Positions 45,756-56,944 of a stretch of 64,000 nucleotides of DNA are shown here, one piece after another. Made by a program: the position numbers and the translations under genes. Location of the stretch: contig NC_081817.1 in assembly GCF_030704535.1 (NCBI RefSeq), positions 8,707,001 to 8,771,000 on the forward strand, given 5' to 3'. Origin of the DNA: Vitis vinifera (Eukaryota > Streptophyta > Magnoliopsida > Vitales > Vitaceae). Below the pieces are notes generated by a model. That model was not told the DNA's origin. It worked only from the letters and a program-made list of their open reading frames with translations, and did not search any database. Position 1 is the stretch's first letter. Every line of letters begins with the position of its first letter.

Positions 45756-45804
45756 AGAAAAACTACTAAAGGTATGCTTATCACTTGGTTTTTATGCAAA
45801 AATT

Positions 45805-46125
45805 GTATGATCAAATTTTGACAGCAGAACAACTCAGCCGTTGGTGATTGATTCAGAGCACATGAGCACCACCTAGAATAGTTCGTGATCTTGACTTCAA
45901 ATTGGCCATATCCAATTCTCGCAGAGATGGGCGGCTGCACTTTCAATTGTTTGTTACATAGCTGTTTTTATAGCAAGAGAAGATGTTGCACCACTTGCAG
46001 GACCATGGATTGATATTGTGAATGAGTGCAGGAAGCTCTATCTGACTGAAGCCCCCGGGATATTTATGACACTCCACATCATGGCTTTTGAGATGCTGGA
46101 GTTACAATTCTCTTTAAGAATGTTG
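45805..46125 (+). pseudogene. Exon-like fragment of an unrecognised protein (copy A)
   Basis: After CAATTCTCGCAG an open stretch reads RWAAALSIVCYIAVFIARED, VAPLAGPWIDIVNECRKLYL and TEAPGIFMTLHIMAFEMLEL. It is hydrophobic-helical and coding-like in composition, and nearly identical in copy B (61543-61833). I do not recognise the family. It could be an exon of another gene captured in the repeat. Confidence 0.35.
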
Positions 46126-46799
46126 TATCATTCGCATTTTTGCCTGAAAATGCAATTAGATCAAATATCATGAACCCTTATATTTTGTTTTTCTGCATCA
46201 TGACCCTTCCTAACGTCACTGACCGGGCTAAATTTTGTTTACAATTTTGGCATTGTGCGACTTCAGGTATGTCTCCTGTAACACACAATCTCAGCATCCA
46301 CATGAAGATAGTGAGTATTAGTGCTATTGTGTAATTTATAATGTTTTCAGAACCAAGAATTGATAAAGTTCATGATTCATTATTCGGATCCGTGATTGAA
46401 TTACGGTTGAATCTTCGTTGTCATAATTATATAATTTTTATATTTGATATATTAAATTAACTTATATAAATATATTAATATTTTAAAATTTATTAAATAG
46501 AAAATGTATAATATTTACGTATGAAGATATGTTTAAGATAAAAAAAAAAAAATCATAGTATTTGATTTGATTTTTTTGTCTCTGTATTTTATTATTTTCA
46601 TAATTATTATTATAAAAATAAGTATGAATATAAATATTTATATTTGTTCAAAAACTTTTATACGGAAAGTTTAAGGGCATATGAAGAAACCCATTAAACT
46701 ATGAAATGAGACGTTACTGATTTCTGTTACACATCCACACAGGAATCCCTGCAATGAAGAATACCAAACGCTCATATTTGGAAAAAAAATGACGTCGTT
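46126..46799. other. Non-coding AT-rich spacer
   Basis: No gene was seen. It has an A run (46541-46552) and A/T-rich repeats shared with 61830-62370. Confidence 0.6.
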
Positions 46800-46951
46800 T
46801 CAACATTTTTGAAGCATTTTTATTTTCTTTTTCAAGCTTGGGACATTTTCTCCGTTTGGTTGCTGAGAAAAATGGACCCATTTCCATCCAGTGTTTTGTT
46901 CGGTTCCATTATTTTCCCGAGAACCAAACAGAGAAAAGATGATAGCTTTAC

Positions 46952-47129
46952 CGGATCCGGCGAACCCGATAACGAAAGACAGCGGGGGGCGAGCGTAATC
47001 GATGACGAGTTTGAAAGGCTTGGTTTTGGGGGGTGAGAAGAAATGATCGAGAGTCCATTCGAGAGCGTAGAAGCTGTGAGAGCTGTCATCGATGTCGATC
47101 ACTAGCACAGGTCTCTCTGTGGTCTCTAT
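46952..47129 (-). pseudogene. USP-family first exon, copy A (start codon lost)
   Basis: The minus strand encodes (I)ETTERPVLVIDIDDSSHSFY, then ALEWTLDHFFSPP and FKLVIDYARPPLSFVIGFAG, the typical first exon of plant universal stress protein A-like genes. These proteins bind nucleotide or act in stress responses. The exon is 178 nt to GTAAAG. The initiating ATG of copy B (62697-62699) is ATA here. No other USP exons follow on this strand. It sits head-to-head with the B3 copy at 47692, about 560 bp apart. Confidence 0.7.
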
Positions 47130-47259
47130 GGAAGAAAGCAAAAATGCTTGAAAAGGACTCGTTCCCAAAAACGACGGCGTTTTAAGAATCGCTGAACATT
47201 GATCGTCTCTAGGAGACTGGTTTCCGTATTTTAAGTTGCGCCCCACGTGATGTTTGGTA

Positions 47260-47600
47260 AGTTTCCGAATATATGGGGAGGTTGTAGGATTTGATTAGGA
47301 TTTAGTAACTTTCCAAATTGAAAGACTCGTCTCCCAGGGAACTCATCTATATATAAGCCTCTCCTGCCATACCAACGAGAACAACAAACCATTTGTAACT
47401 TTTCCAAATTGAAAGACTCGTCCCCCAAGTTTCCGAATATATGGGGAGGTTGTACGATTTGATTAGGATTTAGTAACTTTCCAAATTGAAAGACTCGTCT
47501 CTCAAGGACCTCATCTCTATATAAGCTCTCTCCTGCCATACCAACGAGAACAAGAAACCATTTGTAACTTTTCCAAATTGAAAGACCTCTCCGGGCCATC
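47260..47600 (+). promoter_or_regulatory. Tandem B3 promoter units (168 bp period)
   Basis: Two direct copies, starting at 47260 and 47428, of a block that runs AGTTTCCGAATATATGGGGA, GATTAGGATTTAGTAACTTT, CCAAATTGAAAGACTCGTC, then a TATA box. TATA boxes lie at 47348-47357 (TATATATAAG) and 47518-47525 (TATATAAG). The block occurs once or in partial copies before the other B3 genes. Confidence 0.65.
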
Positions 47601-47691
47601 ATCTTGCCATACCAAGAAGAGCAAGAAACCACTTCCTTCCTAACCAAGATCAAGAAACCCCCGAAGCTATATACTTTGCGCATTCGCTTCA

Positions 47692-48521
47692 ATGGATTCT
47701 GTGGTAAAAGATGAGAAGAAACACGATCAGCGTCTTGAAGAAACGATGAAGATATTTGAAGATGGAGGTGATCAACGTCTCCAAAAAGATAATCAAGATC
47801 AAGAAGCGGCCACCACGATGCCATGATGATGATGATGATGATGAGGGGGGAAGTGTTCAGGAGAAAAAGAAGCAGAGATGATCAATGTCTTCAAAAAACG
47901 ATCAAGATCAAGAAGCGGCCACCATGGTGCCATGACAATGACGACGACGATGATGATGAGGGGGGTGTGTTTAGGAGAAAAAGAAGCTGAAGATGAATAA
48001 GATAATGGATAAGGCAAGGTGCTCGTCTCCCCATGCAACGCCAGAGCTCCCTGTCATCCTCAGGAATCGGATCAGGGCTCTAGGAGGTTCTGATGTCACT
48101 TTTGTAATCCAGAAGCCTCTCTTCAAGACTGATGTGAGTTCCGGTCACAACCGTCTGTCCATACCGTCGAACCATATACAACAAAGTTTCCTCACACCTG
48201 AAGAGAGCGAGAGGTTGAACTCGGAAGGAAACGGAAAAAAAATGTGCAGATATGAAAGTGATGTTGATTAAGCCCTCCCTTCATCGGGAAACCATCAGTC
48301 TGAGGAAGTGGAACATGAAGAAAGCTTCCGGAAATTCTACCTCAATGTATGTGTTGGTGACTAATCGGAAATCGGTTACGGAAAGGAATAGCATGAAGGA
48401 AGATGAAACGGTGCAGCTTTGGTCTTTTTGAATCAAGTCCAAGTTGGGTTTCGCTCTTGTAAAGAGAAGACTACAAGATGATCCTAGGAATCATTCATTA
48501 AGGGGCATCCTGGATAGCTGA
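47692..48521 (+). pseudogene. B3 (DUF313-type) pseudogene, copy A
   Basis: Starts MDSVVKDEKKHDQRLEETMK as in the intact copies, then loses frame near codon 32 (CTCCAAAAAGATAATC). A second acidic/basic module is out of frame at a G run. The B3 part reopens at 47993 (MNKIMDKARCSSPHATPELP) and is lost again where the run after GGNG has eight A (48235-48242) instead of the seven in intact copies. A TGA at 48429-48431 replaces the CGA of WSFRIK. It is clearly dead. Confidence 0.88.
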
Positions 48522-48693
48522 TATGGATATCAGGGACAGACAGGGTAGGTGTATTTACTATTTAGTAGAAGATGGTAAACCTCCCTGGATAATAATTGTC
48601 ACTAAATTGATTTTCCTTTTTTTTTTTTTTTTTTTCCGATTACGTAGAATTTTAATTTTGATTGAATGTTAATAGAAACATTGTCATTCCCTT

Positions 48694-49150
48694 CTATATC
48701 CCTGGGTAGCACAATATGATTGAATAATGATCATGTACTAAAAAGATTAGCAAGAAGCTGTGGTGGACAGACCGGCAAGAGCAAGGATGATCTACTAAGT
48801 TACGAATCTTTAACAGAAAATCATTCATTCCTAAAGTCTCTTTCTTAATTTTCTGAAGTTGAGTCTTGTATTGATTTACCTTGGCTTGATTTTGTGCCAC
48901 AGTATTGTTGCAGTGTTTTCCAAATCTGAGTTGTTGTATCACAATTAACCATTCTAGAAAGAATTGTTTCAGTCATTGATGACAAAATCCAAGATACAAG
49001 AAGTTGATCTTGTTGTTTCCAATCCAGAAAATCTGGATTTGTCCATTCTAGAAAGAATTTACTCATGGAGCTAATCAATCAACTTTTGTACTTCTATGTC
49101 ATTGCTTCTTGTTACTAAAATATCATCAGCATAGACTAAGATAAAAAAAA
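48694..49150 (-). mobile_element. Deleted copia fragment (gag joined to RT piece)
   Basis: The minus strand shows gag parts NPDFLDWKQQDQLLVSWILS and NTVAQNQAKVNQYKTQLQKI, and at 49070-49140 the reverse transcriptase catalytic segment equivalent to YVDDILVT. Most of the element between is missing. The same pieces occur in the longer copia relic at 53010-56100. Confidence 0.7.
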
Positions 49151-50820
49151 CCGTGAAATCACCTTTTTAAATAAAATTGCAAAATTACTTTTTTAGATAA
49201 ATATTTCCTTTTAATAAAAATTGCAATTTAAAAAAAAAATAAAAGTTTTAAAAATCTTTAAATTGACTTACAACATTACTTTTGTAAAAACCCATTTTTT
49301 AATTATTATTATTATTTTAAAAAAAATCACATTTTCTATATAAAAGTTATGTGGAAACATTCTTTTACAAATAAAATAATAAACTTGACATCCATCCTCC
49401 AACTTAAGAGAGTGTATTAAAAAATTATTGCAACGCTTATGTAGCGTAAAGCGTTGTATATTTCCTAAAAAATTAAAAATTATTGCAATAAGTAAAAAAT
49501 GTTTCAACTCTCTAAAAGCTAGTTTACATTATCATTTTACTTTTATTTTATTAGGTAGATGATAAAATTTATAGTGGGGTTTTTATCTACTCATGCCTTA
49601 ATTTATTACTTAAATTTTCTTAAGTGATATTAATCTTAAAATATAATCAAATATCAAATAATTTTTTATTAATATTTTTCATTAAAAAAATTGAAAAAAA
49701 AAACAACTATATTATATAAAAATTCATATATTTGTCGCATGGGTTTCTCTATCCATTTTTAAAAAACTTCTAATAGAATGTCTTATTTGTTATTAATAAT
49801 TTAGTTTTAACATTGTTGAAAAAATTAGGGTCTAAATTTAACATGGTGGAAGTATGAATTAATGTATAAGTTATTCTATTTATTTATTAAATAGAAAAGG
49901 AGTGGAGTTTGGCAAGTGAATGTTTTAGTACTTGTATGGGCAAATATTGGGTTGGTTAAGAGGAAATAAAATTTTGGAGAATATATTTAGAAATAGGGTA
50001 TATAAGTATATATAAAACTCCTCATATAAAATATGAATTTTTAAATATAAAAATAAAAATAACCTTCATAAAGGTTTTTTTTTTATGCCCGTATCACCGT
50101 AGAGAACCTTATGAAAAATGGGGGGAAGGACAAATAAAAACAAGGGACGCTAATGTGTAATTGAGGTTTAATTTTCAAAAAGTGAATTATTTTTATGAAT
50201 AGTCTTAGTCTTTTTGTCTAAATATTTTAATAAAAAAATTTAAATTTAATAAAACAAATTGACACATTTCTTCATTAAAAAAAAAAAAAAAGATTTTAAA
50301 GCTACTTTATACTTATTCTTTTGTTTCCTCTTATTTTGTAGAGCATGAGACTAAAAATAGTTACCAATTAAAATAAGTCTAGATGTCACCTACACTTCAA
50401 TTTAAAGCTACTTTAAATCTTTTTTCAGTCCTTGAATTAAAAGTGAAGAAAATAAAAAGGAAATATAGAATGGAATAATTAATTATTTATAAAAAAAATC
50501 GAGAAAAAAAGTCAATGCCTAAAGGGGCATTGGGAAAAAAAAATTATTTTTTGAAATCTCTCATTGAGGATTTGGATTTGGCTTAACTCTATTCAAATAT
50601 TTTCTATTTTTATTTTTAAAAATTAAAAAAATAATTACAATTTTCATATAAAAATAATAAACCTTTTTACAAAAATTCTAACCGAGCTTATATCCTTAAA
50701 ATATTGAAACAATGATAAATCACATTAGCACAAAAAACAATACTCTATTTACAAAAATAAAAAATAAAATAAAATACAAACAGAAGGGATAATTGAACTT
50801 GTTTAAATTTTAAAAGAAAT
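49151..50820. other. AT-rich intergenic DNA
   Basis: No gene was seen. Homopolymer A/T runs are frequent. Confidence 0.65.
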
Positions 50821-50839
50821 AGAATTTGGAGGCCAACGG

Positions 50840-51190
50840 TCCAAGTTTCCGAATATTTGGGGAGGTTGTAGGATCTGATTAGGATTTAGTAACCTTCCAA
50901 ATTCAAAGACTCGTCCCCCAAATTTCCCAATATATGGGGAGGTTGTAAGATTTGATCAGGACTTAGTAACTTTCCAAATTGAAAGACTCGTCTCCCAGGG
51001 AACTCATCTATATATAAGCCTCTCCTGCCATACCAACGAGAACAACAAACCATTCGTAACTTTTCCAAATTGAAAGACTTCTCTCTGGGTCATCATCTTG
51101 CCATCCCAAGAAGACCAAGAAACCACTTCCTTCCTTACCAAGAACAAGAAACCACCGAAGCTATATAGTTTGCGCATTCTGTGATCGAAG
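50840..51190 (+). promoter_or_regulatory. Upstream region and TATA box of intact B3 copy
   Basis: Contains about one and a half of the B3 promoter blocks (GGCCAACGGTCCAAGTTTCC; TTTCCAAATTGAAAGACTCG) and TATATATAAG at 51008-51017, about 180 bp before the ATG. The left edge (AAATAGAATTTGGAGGCCAA) matches the upstream regions of the two left B3 copies, not those of the USP-linked copies. Confidence 0.6.
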
Positions 51191-51197
51191 AGCTACA

Positions 51198-51947
51198 ATG
51201 GATTCTGTTGTAGAAGATGAGAAGAAACACGATCAGGTTCTCGAAGAAACGACCAACAAATTTGAAGATGAAGGTGATCAGGCTCTTCAAGAAACGATCG
51301 ACAAATTTGAAGATGACGGTGATCAGTATCCTCAAGAATCGATCAGGATCAAGAAGCGACCACCACGGTGCCATGATGATGATGAGGGCGGGTGTGTTCA
51401 GGAGAAAAAGAAGCGAATGATGAAGAAGATGATGGAGAAGGCAAGGTACCCATCTCCCCATGCAACGCCGGAGCTCCCTGTCATCCTCAGGAATCGGATC
51501 AGGGCTCTGGGGGGTTCTGATGTCACTTTTGTAATCCAGAAGCCTCTCTTCAAGACTGATGTGAGTTCCGGTCACAACCGTCTGTCCATACCGTTGAACC
51601 AGGTACAACAAAGTTTCCTCACACCTGAAGAGACCGAGAGGTTGAACTCGGGGGGAAACGGAAAAAAATGTGCAGCTATGGAAGTGATGTTGATTGAGCC
51701 CTCCCTTCATCGGGAAACCATCAGTCTGAGGAAGTGGAACATGAAGAAAGCTTCCGGAAATTCTACCTCAATGTATGTGTTGGTGACTAATTGGAAATCG
51801 GTTACGGAAAGGAATAGCATGAAGGAAGATGAAACGGTGCAGCTCTGGTCTTTTCGAATCAAGTCCAAGTTGGGTTTCGCTCTTGTAAAGAGAAGACTAC
51901 AAGATGATCCTAGGAATCGTTCATTAAGGGGCATCCTGGATAGCTGA
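51198..51947 (+). CDS. B3 domain (DUF313-type) protein, intact copy 5
   Basis: An uninterrupted single-exon frame of 249 residues, the same length as the intact copy at 17533-18282 but in the opposite orientation. N-terminal acidic repeats (EETTNKFEDEGDQALQETID, then KFEDDGDQ), a basic patch (IKKRPPRCHDDDEGG, KKKRMMKKMMEKA) and a B3-like region at about 90-232 with VIQKPLFKTDVSSGHNRLSI, SLRKWNMKKASG and ETVQLWSFRIKSKLGFALV. It is a putative nuclear DNA-binding protein of unknown target. The start is conserved in all copies and a TATA box lies upstream. Keeping an open frame beside three broken siblings suggests selection or recent copying; expression is not shown. Confidence 0.82.
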   Translation: MDSVVEDEKKHDQVLEETTNKFEDEGDQALQETIDKFEDDGDQYPQESIRIKKRPPRCHDDDEGGCVQEKKKRMMKKMMEKARYPSPHATPELPVILRNRIRALGGSDVTFVIQKPLFKTDVSSGHNRLSIPLNQVQQSFLTPEETERLNSGGNGKKCAAMEVMLIEPSLHRETISLRKWNMKKASGNSTSMYVLVTNWKSVTERNSMKEDETVQLWSFRIKSKLGFALVKRRLQDDPRNRSLRGILDS

Positions 51948-53005
51948 TATGGATATCAGGGCAGGGGAGGTGTATTTACTATTTAGTAGAAGATGATAAA
52001 CCTCCCTAGATAATGATTGTCACTAAGTTGATTTTCCCTTTTTTTTTTGTATTTGATTTTTTCTGATTGTGTAGAATTTTAATTTTGATTGAATTTTAAT
52101 TGTGAAAATAATTAATTCAAATTCAGTCATTCTGTTTTTTTTTTCCATTCTTTGTTTTCCCCATAGTTTCTATAAACCAAAGGGTTAGAATGTTGTCCTT
52201 TTGAGTTTCTTTTACTTGAGATAGTCTAATACATATGAAGCACATGCACTAAAAAGTAGGGATCTAACACTATTTGAAACTGGTATGAGAGAAAGGCAGA
52301 AAGATGAAATCAAAATTAAGGCTTATCCGGGGGCTGCTACTCTGGGCCATCCAATTCCTCTTCTTTCTTTTGCTGCTGATCTCACATTGGGAGCAGTTCC
52401 TTCTCGTTAGGGTCATCAAATGAGAGATGGTCCTCCGACTCCAAGAAGAAATAGATATTAAACTACCAAATCCACATTATTGAAACCTGCTTAGTGAGGC
52501 TGCAACATAAGGACTGCAATTAGTGTGCAGAAAAAGGAGAGTGCTTAGTTTGATTATAAGGACTTGAAGGACACAACAAAGTGTGTGGAGTTTGAGCTGT
52601 TCTTGCTGAAACTTTCTCCAGATGGTTTGAGTGTCTTTTCTGAAGTCTTCAGATTTTTCACCCTTGCTGTAACTAATGATACACAACCTGCAAGTTTCTG
52701 CAATAATGCTATCTTCAGTTCATTCGTCTTAGAATAGTAGAGCTAGATTTGCTTGAGACCCCACTTGGGAATTTGGTACTAGGTCAGGACCAATTTTGAG
52801 AATGAATAAAACCAACAATTTCTATCCAGGTACTCTGCAACAAAATCAGGCTCAATATGAACCAATAAGATTAGCAAGAAGCTGTGGTGGACAGAGTGTT
52901 CTGCTCCAGCATGTGAGCACAATTAAACTTTCTTTACTATTTTTATTGTTTTTGACATTTCTCTGGCTATTCTTGCATGACTGATCTGATTCTATTGCTC
53001 TTAAT
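51948..53005. other. Downstream non-coding region, shared with other B3 loci
   Basis: The first ~180 bp match the downstream regions of the B3 pseudogenes. The 52480-52990 part is an inverted match of 21240-21730. No gene is visible. Confidence 0.65.
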
Positions 53006-53039
53006 TTACTCATGGAGCTTATCAATCAACTTTTGTTAT

Positions 53040-53454
53040 TGCTTCTTGTTACTAAAATATCATCAACATAGACTAAGATAAAGGTAGAATGTTGTAGAGT
53101 GATGCTTAATAAGAGAGATTGATCTGACTTTGTTGACTTGAATCCAAGCATGAGTAGAGCTTTATACAATTTTTCAAACTAAGCCCTTAGAGTTTGTCTG
53201 AGACCATAAAGGAATTTGTGCAAATGACAAACCATTGTAGGTTGATTGGGATCTTGAAAACCATATGGCTGCTGGATATGCACTTCTTGCAAATCTCCAT
53301 TGAGAAATGCATTATTAACATCCAATTGTTTAACCACCCAATTTCTTGCTGGTGTAATTGAGACAATTACTCTGATGGTAGTTGGTTTCATTACAGGACT
53401 AAACATTTCATTAAAGTCAAAGCCTGCAACTTGATGCAAGCCTTTAGCTACCAA
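53040..53454 (-). pseudogene. copia RT fragment
   Basis: Reads MVAKGLHQVAGFDFNEMFSP, VVKQLDVNNAFLNGDLQEVH and HKFLYGLRQTLRA, a textbook copia RT N-terminal and palm region with the catalytic D in QLDVNNAFLNG. The YVDD box follows in another segment, and a stop separates the two. Confidence 0.88.
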
Positions 53455-53906
53455 CCTAGCTTTGTACTTGTTAACAGTGTTATTAGGATTCTCTTTAATT
53501 TTGAAAACCCACTTGCATCATATTTCTTTTCTGCCTTGTGGTAATGAAACTAATGACCAAGTTCCATTCCTCATTAGTGCAAGATGCTCATCTCTCATTG
53601 TTGCAGCCTAATTTTCATTCTATAGAGCTTCATCAACAAATTCAAGTTGTACAACAGCAATATAGACTTTAGGCTTGTAAATGCCAACCTTGGATCTTGT
53701 AATCATGTTGTGTGAATTTGTGATATGCAACCTGTCCTTATTAGGTAAAACTGGATCAAACAAGTCAGCAGCACCAACACAAGGGGCTAAATTAGACTTA
53801 GGAACACCAATAGGTATAGCAGAGTCTAGAGATTCAGCTTGATGACCAAGAGTTTCTTGAAAATTTGGTTGAAAGCTGGAAGATGAAGAAGTGAACTTGG
53901 ATGGTT

Positions 53907-54900
53907 TTATGGAAGAAGATGTAAAAATTGGAAGTTGGGTTGGTGTGTTATGTTGAGTAAAAGCAGAGGTAGCATAGGGTTCAATATAATTCTTTTTAGC
54001 AAAAGGGGGGACTTCTCATTAAAGCTGACATCCTTGAAGATAAAAATTCTGCCCGAAGCATCTAAACACTTGTAACCCTTGTGATTGATGTTATAGTTAA
54101 GAAAGGTACATTTAGTGGAACAAAGGGCAAGTTTATGATGATTATAGGGTTGAGTATTAGGATAGCATGCACATCCAATTACCTTGAGAGACTTATAATC
54201 TGGCACAATATGAAACAATTTTTCTAGGGGAGATTTATTGTTAAGAAGAGGTGTGGGCAGCCTATTGAGTAGGAAAGCAGAGGCTCTAAATGCCTCGTCC
54301 CAATATTTTAAAGGCTTGGATGATTAAGCTAAAAGAGTTGAGCCATTTTCAATAATGTGCATATCTTTTCTCTCAGCTACACCATTATGTTGGTGTGTGT
54401 GTGAGGGCAAGAAGTGTGATGAACAATTCTACAACATAGAAGATAATCGGTAAATGCTCTATACTTCCCCCCACCCCAATCAATTTGGATTGCCTTGATC
54501 TTATAACCAAGTTGCAATTCAACTTAAGTTTTAAAATGAATGAAGGTTTGCAAGGCATCAGATTTGTTCCTTAGCATATAGATCCAAGTGAATCTAGAGA
54601 ATTCATCAATGAAGTGAATGTAGTATTTATAACCACTAGATGACTGATGCGGTGTAGGACCCCTAGATCAGAATGTACAAGTTTTAGTGGTTTAGTATAG
54701 ATTATTTCAGAAGCTGAAAAAGGAAATTTATGAATCTTCCCAAAACAGCAAGATGAACAGAAAGAAGTATAGTTTTATGTATATGACAGAGGTTACATTT
54801 GGACAAAACAAACCATACAATATTATCATAAGTGTGGCCTATTATGCCATACACTGCAATCAGAAACTGAAGAATAGGCTGTAGGTTGTACAAAAAAAGA
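53907..54900 (-). pseudogene. copia integrase fragments
   Basis: Open pieces include VIGCACYPNTQPYNHHKLAL, then GRIFIFKDVSFNEKSP (54218-53907), matching the C-terminal region of copia integrase. Earlier pieces near 54300-54900 show the rest of the core with stops. Confidence 0.65.
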
Positions 54901-55062
54901 ACAAGCTGTAAGTTGTGGCATAGAAGAAAGAAGGTCTGAATGACTAGTAGAAATATTGGAAGAAGGATGAGATTGTCACTTGTTCTGAAGATTCAGTTGT
55001 GTCTGATCAAAAGCATGTAGGCCATCTTGAAATCTTCCTTTTAGTAGAATGGATTTGGTATC

Positions 55063-55401
55063 CTAATCTTTCACAAAGCAAAAATGAGGACGAAATTCAA
55101 AGAAGACATGATTATCAAAAGCAAATTTGGAGACACTAAGCAAGTTCTTGGTAATTGCAGGAACATGTAAAAGATGTTGAAGGGACAATAGTTTGGAATT
55201 GTAAGGAGAAAAGAAACTGGATTGACCATCATGTTTAATAGCTAGACCCTTACCATCACCCATGTGAACCTTATTGTTACCAAGAAAATCAGTTTTTGTT
55301 ATCAAGTTCCTTGCATCTGTTGTAACATGATTGGAAGCTTCAGAATCAGGATACCAATTGGTATCACAAACTGTTCCAGGTGTGGCAAGAATGGTTGTCA
55401 T
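55063..55401 (-). pseudogene. copia protease region (active site DSEA)
   Basis: An open frame of 112 residues has NWYPDSEASNHVTTDARNLI, then LLSLQHLLHVPAITKNLLSV. The family's catalytic D-S-G-A is D-S-E-A here. The remainder of the pre-integrase region is well kept. Confidence 0.75.
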
Positions 55402-55806
55402 AGGAGAGTGTGAATTTGATGTATTCTAAAAATGGCCTTAAAACTGAGATGAACCAATGAACGTTTGATCAAACCTATAAAAGCATTGTACATAGCTGAC
55501 ATTGAGGTTTTTTGTTATTCTAAGAGCCACGACCACCATATTGACTACCATGTCTTCCTCGACCACCAAATTGACCATTACCTCTTCCTCTTTTACAGTT
55601 GTGACTATTCTTATTGAAAGTGAAGTTGAGATTTCCACGAAAACTGCTAGGACTAGAAAAGAAACCTTGGCCTTGGCCATATTGAGAGTCAAAACCTCCA
55701 AATGGATTATTGCTGAAATCACCAAACTTCTTCTTTCCAGTGTTCCAAGACTACCAGAATTAGTATTCATATGTGCAACATTAACAATTGCTGAGTCCGA
55801 CCTCTG

Positions 55807-56101
55807 TTAATTCTTTTTAATCCGAGCTTCTTGTGAAAGAAGAAAAGATTCAACCTCATCTATTGTATATGAATCTATGTTTGAATTAATTGATGTAATG
55901 AATGTGTCATATTCTGAGGGTAAAGCCTCAAATATAGCATCAATGTAATCTTTTGGTGAGAGTTCATGACCAACAAGAGCTGGATGATCTACTAAGCTAC
56001 GAATCTTTAACAGAAAATCATTCATTCCTAAAGACTCTTTCTTAATTTTCTGAAGTTGAGTCTTGCATTGATTTACCTTGGCTTGATTTTGTGCCACAGT
56101 T
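55807..56101 (-). pseudogene. copia gag fragment
   Basis: Reads NQAKVNQCKTQLQKIKKESL, GMNDFLLKIRSLVDHPALVG and FEALPSEYDTFITSINSNID, followed by EVESFLLSQEARIKKN. This is the typical UBN2-type gag of plant copia elements. The N-terminal part is missing, replaced from 56102 by unrelated sequence. Confidence 0.8.
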
Positions 56102-56680
56102 CCTACGACCTTCTCTCGCTGGTCTTGGACCACCACGCTCAGCAGGGCAATCACCAGCTTCGTTTCCAGGACATGGCTACAGATATTTTAGGTGGGTGAT
56201 AGCTTCTCTCTTATGGCCATATAATGTTGAATCAAATGGACTCTTTATCCATCATCTATTGTATTAAATATTATTGAAATACTCCTTGAAATTGATATTA
56301 TGGTTCATGTAAGTATGTAACTGGAAAAAGCATTACTGAAATTTGATAGGTTCAGGACGGGGAAGGTATTTAGTGGGTCCAATTCAATTTGGTCATGTTA
56401 TGCTACAGTCATCCCCTGTATTCTCGTTCTGAGGTTGGGCATGTTCTTTCATTGAAGATTTTCATCACAACTCAAATTATCTGGAATGATTTCCTTCTTG
56501 CGTTTTGGGGGCAGTTTATTTACTTGCTGTCAAGACCAAATGGGAGCATGCAGCTTTGCCAATTTGTGATTATTTCAGGGTGCAAATTCCGTCCTTCCAC
56601 TCCTTAAGGCACATTAACCTTGTCTCTCAAATCCTCTGCCTCTCCTACACTGCTTCCCACTGCTGGTTCCATATACATCG
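56102..56680 (+). pseudogene. Exon-like fragment(s) of an unrecognised host gene
   Basis: Directly after the copia edge the plus strand reads SYDLLSLVLDHHAQQGNHQL, then RFQDMATDIL, then a donor-like GTGGGT. Composition is coding-like. Later open pieces (56389-56607) are less convincing. I do not recognise the protein. It may be a broken host exon left at a copia deletion or recombination junction. Confidence 0.3.
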
Positions 56681-56944
56681 GTAAGCAATCACATCACGAT
56701 TAAATGTGATGAGTTATGCTAGATACTTGTTTCACCCATTTCCCTTAAAAATAAACACGAGTGGATATTTAAATAAAAAACACAATATAATTTGTATTAA
56801 AGCCAAGATGAGAGAAGCTTGTGGAAACAAGTGAGTTGTGATTATTCTATTCAAATTTACTTCAAAATTGTATTTCCTCCTTCTCTGTTTTTCTTTTGGT
56901 GAAATGAATTTACAATTTATAATTCAATAAGTATTTTTTATTTT

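Larger units (their letters stand above)
41783..48533. repeat. Right segmental duplication, copy A
   Basis: Matches 56945 to the window end in direct orientation at high identity by eye. The left breakpoint is TTATCTATAAACTC, inside the copia gag. It includes the copia 5' end, a LINE tail, helicase exons 4 and 5, the USP exon and a B3 pseudogene. Copy A alone has a ~600 bp tandem duplication (about 44150-45310) and lacks about 1.1 kb present in copy B between 60350 and 61470. Confidence 0.9.
53010..56101 (-). mobile_element. Second Ty1/copia relic (gag to RT), no LTRs seen
   Basis: The minus strand runs gag (55807-56100), Gly-rich nucleocapsid (55438-55770), protease (55063-55401), integrase (53907-54900) and RT (53040-53454). 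The RT end carries YVDDILVT at about 53055-53078. Stops and frame changes break it into short frames. The left edge stops just after the RT catalytic box and the right edge meets a non-element sequence at 56102, so LTRs and RNase H are absent. Confidence 0.8.
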
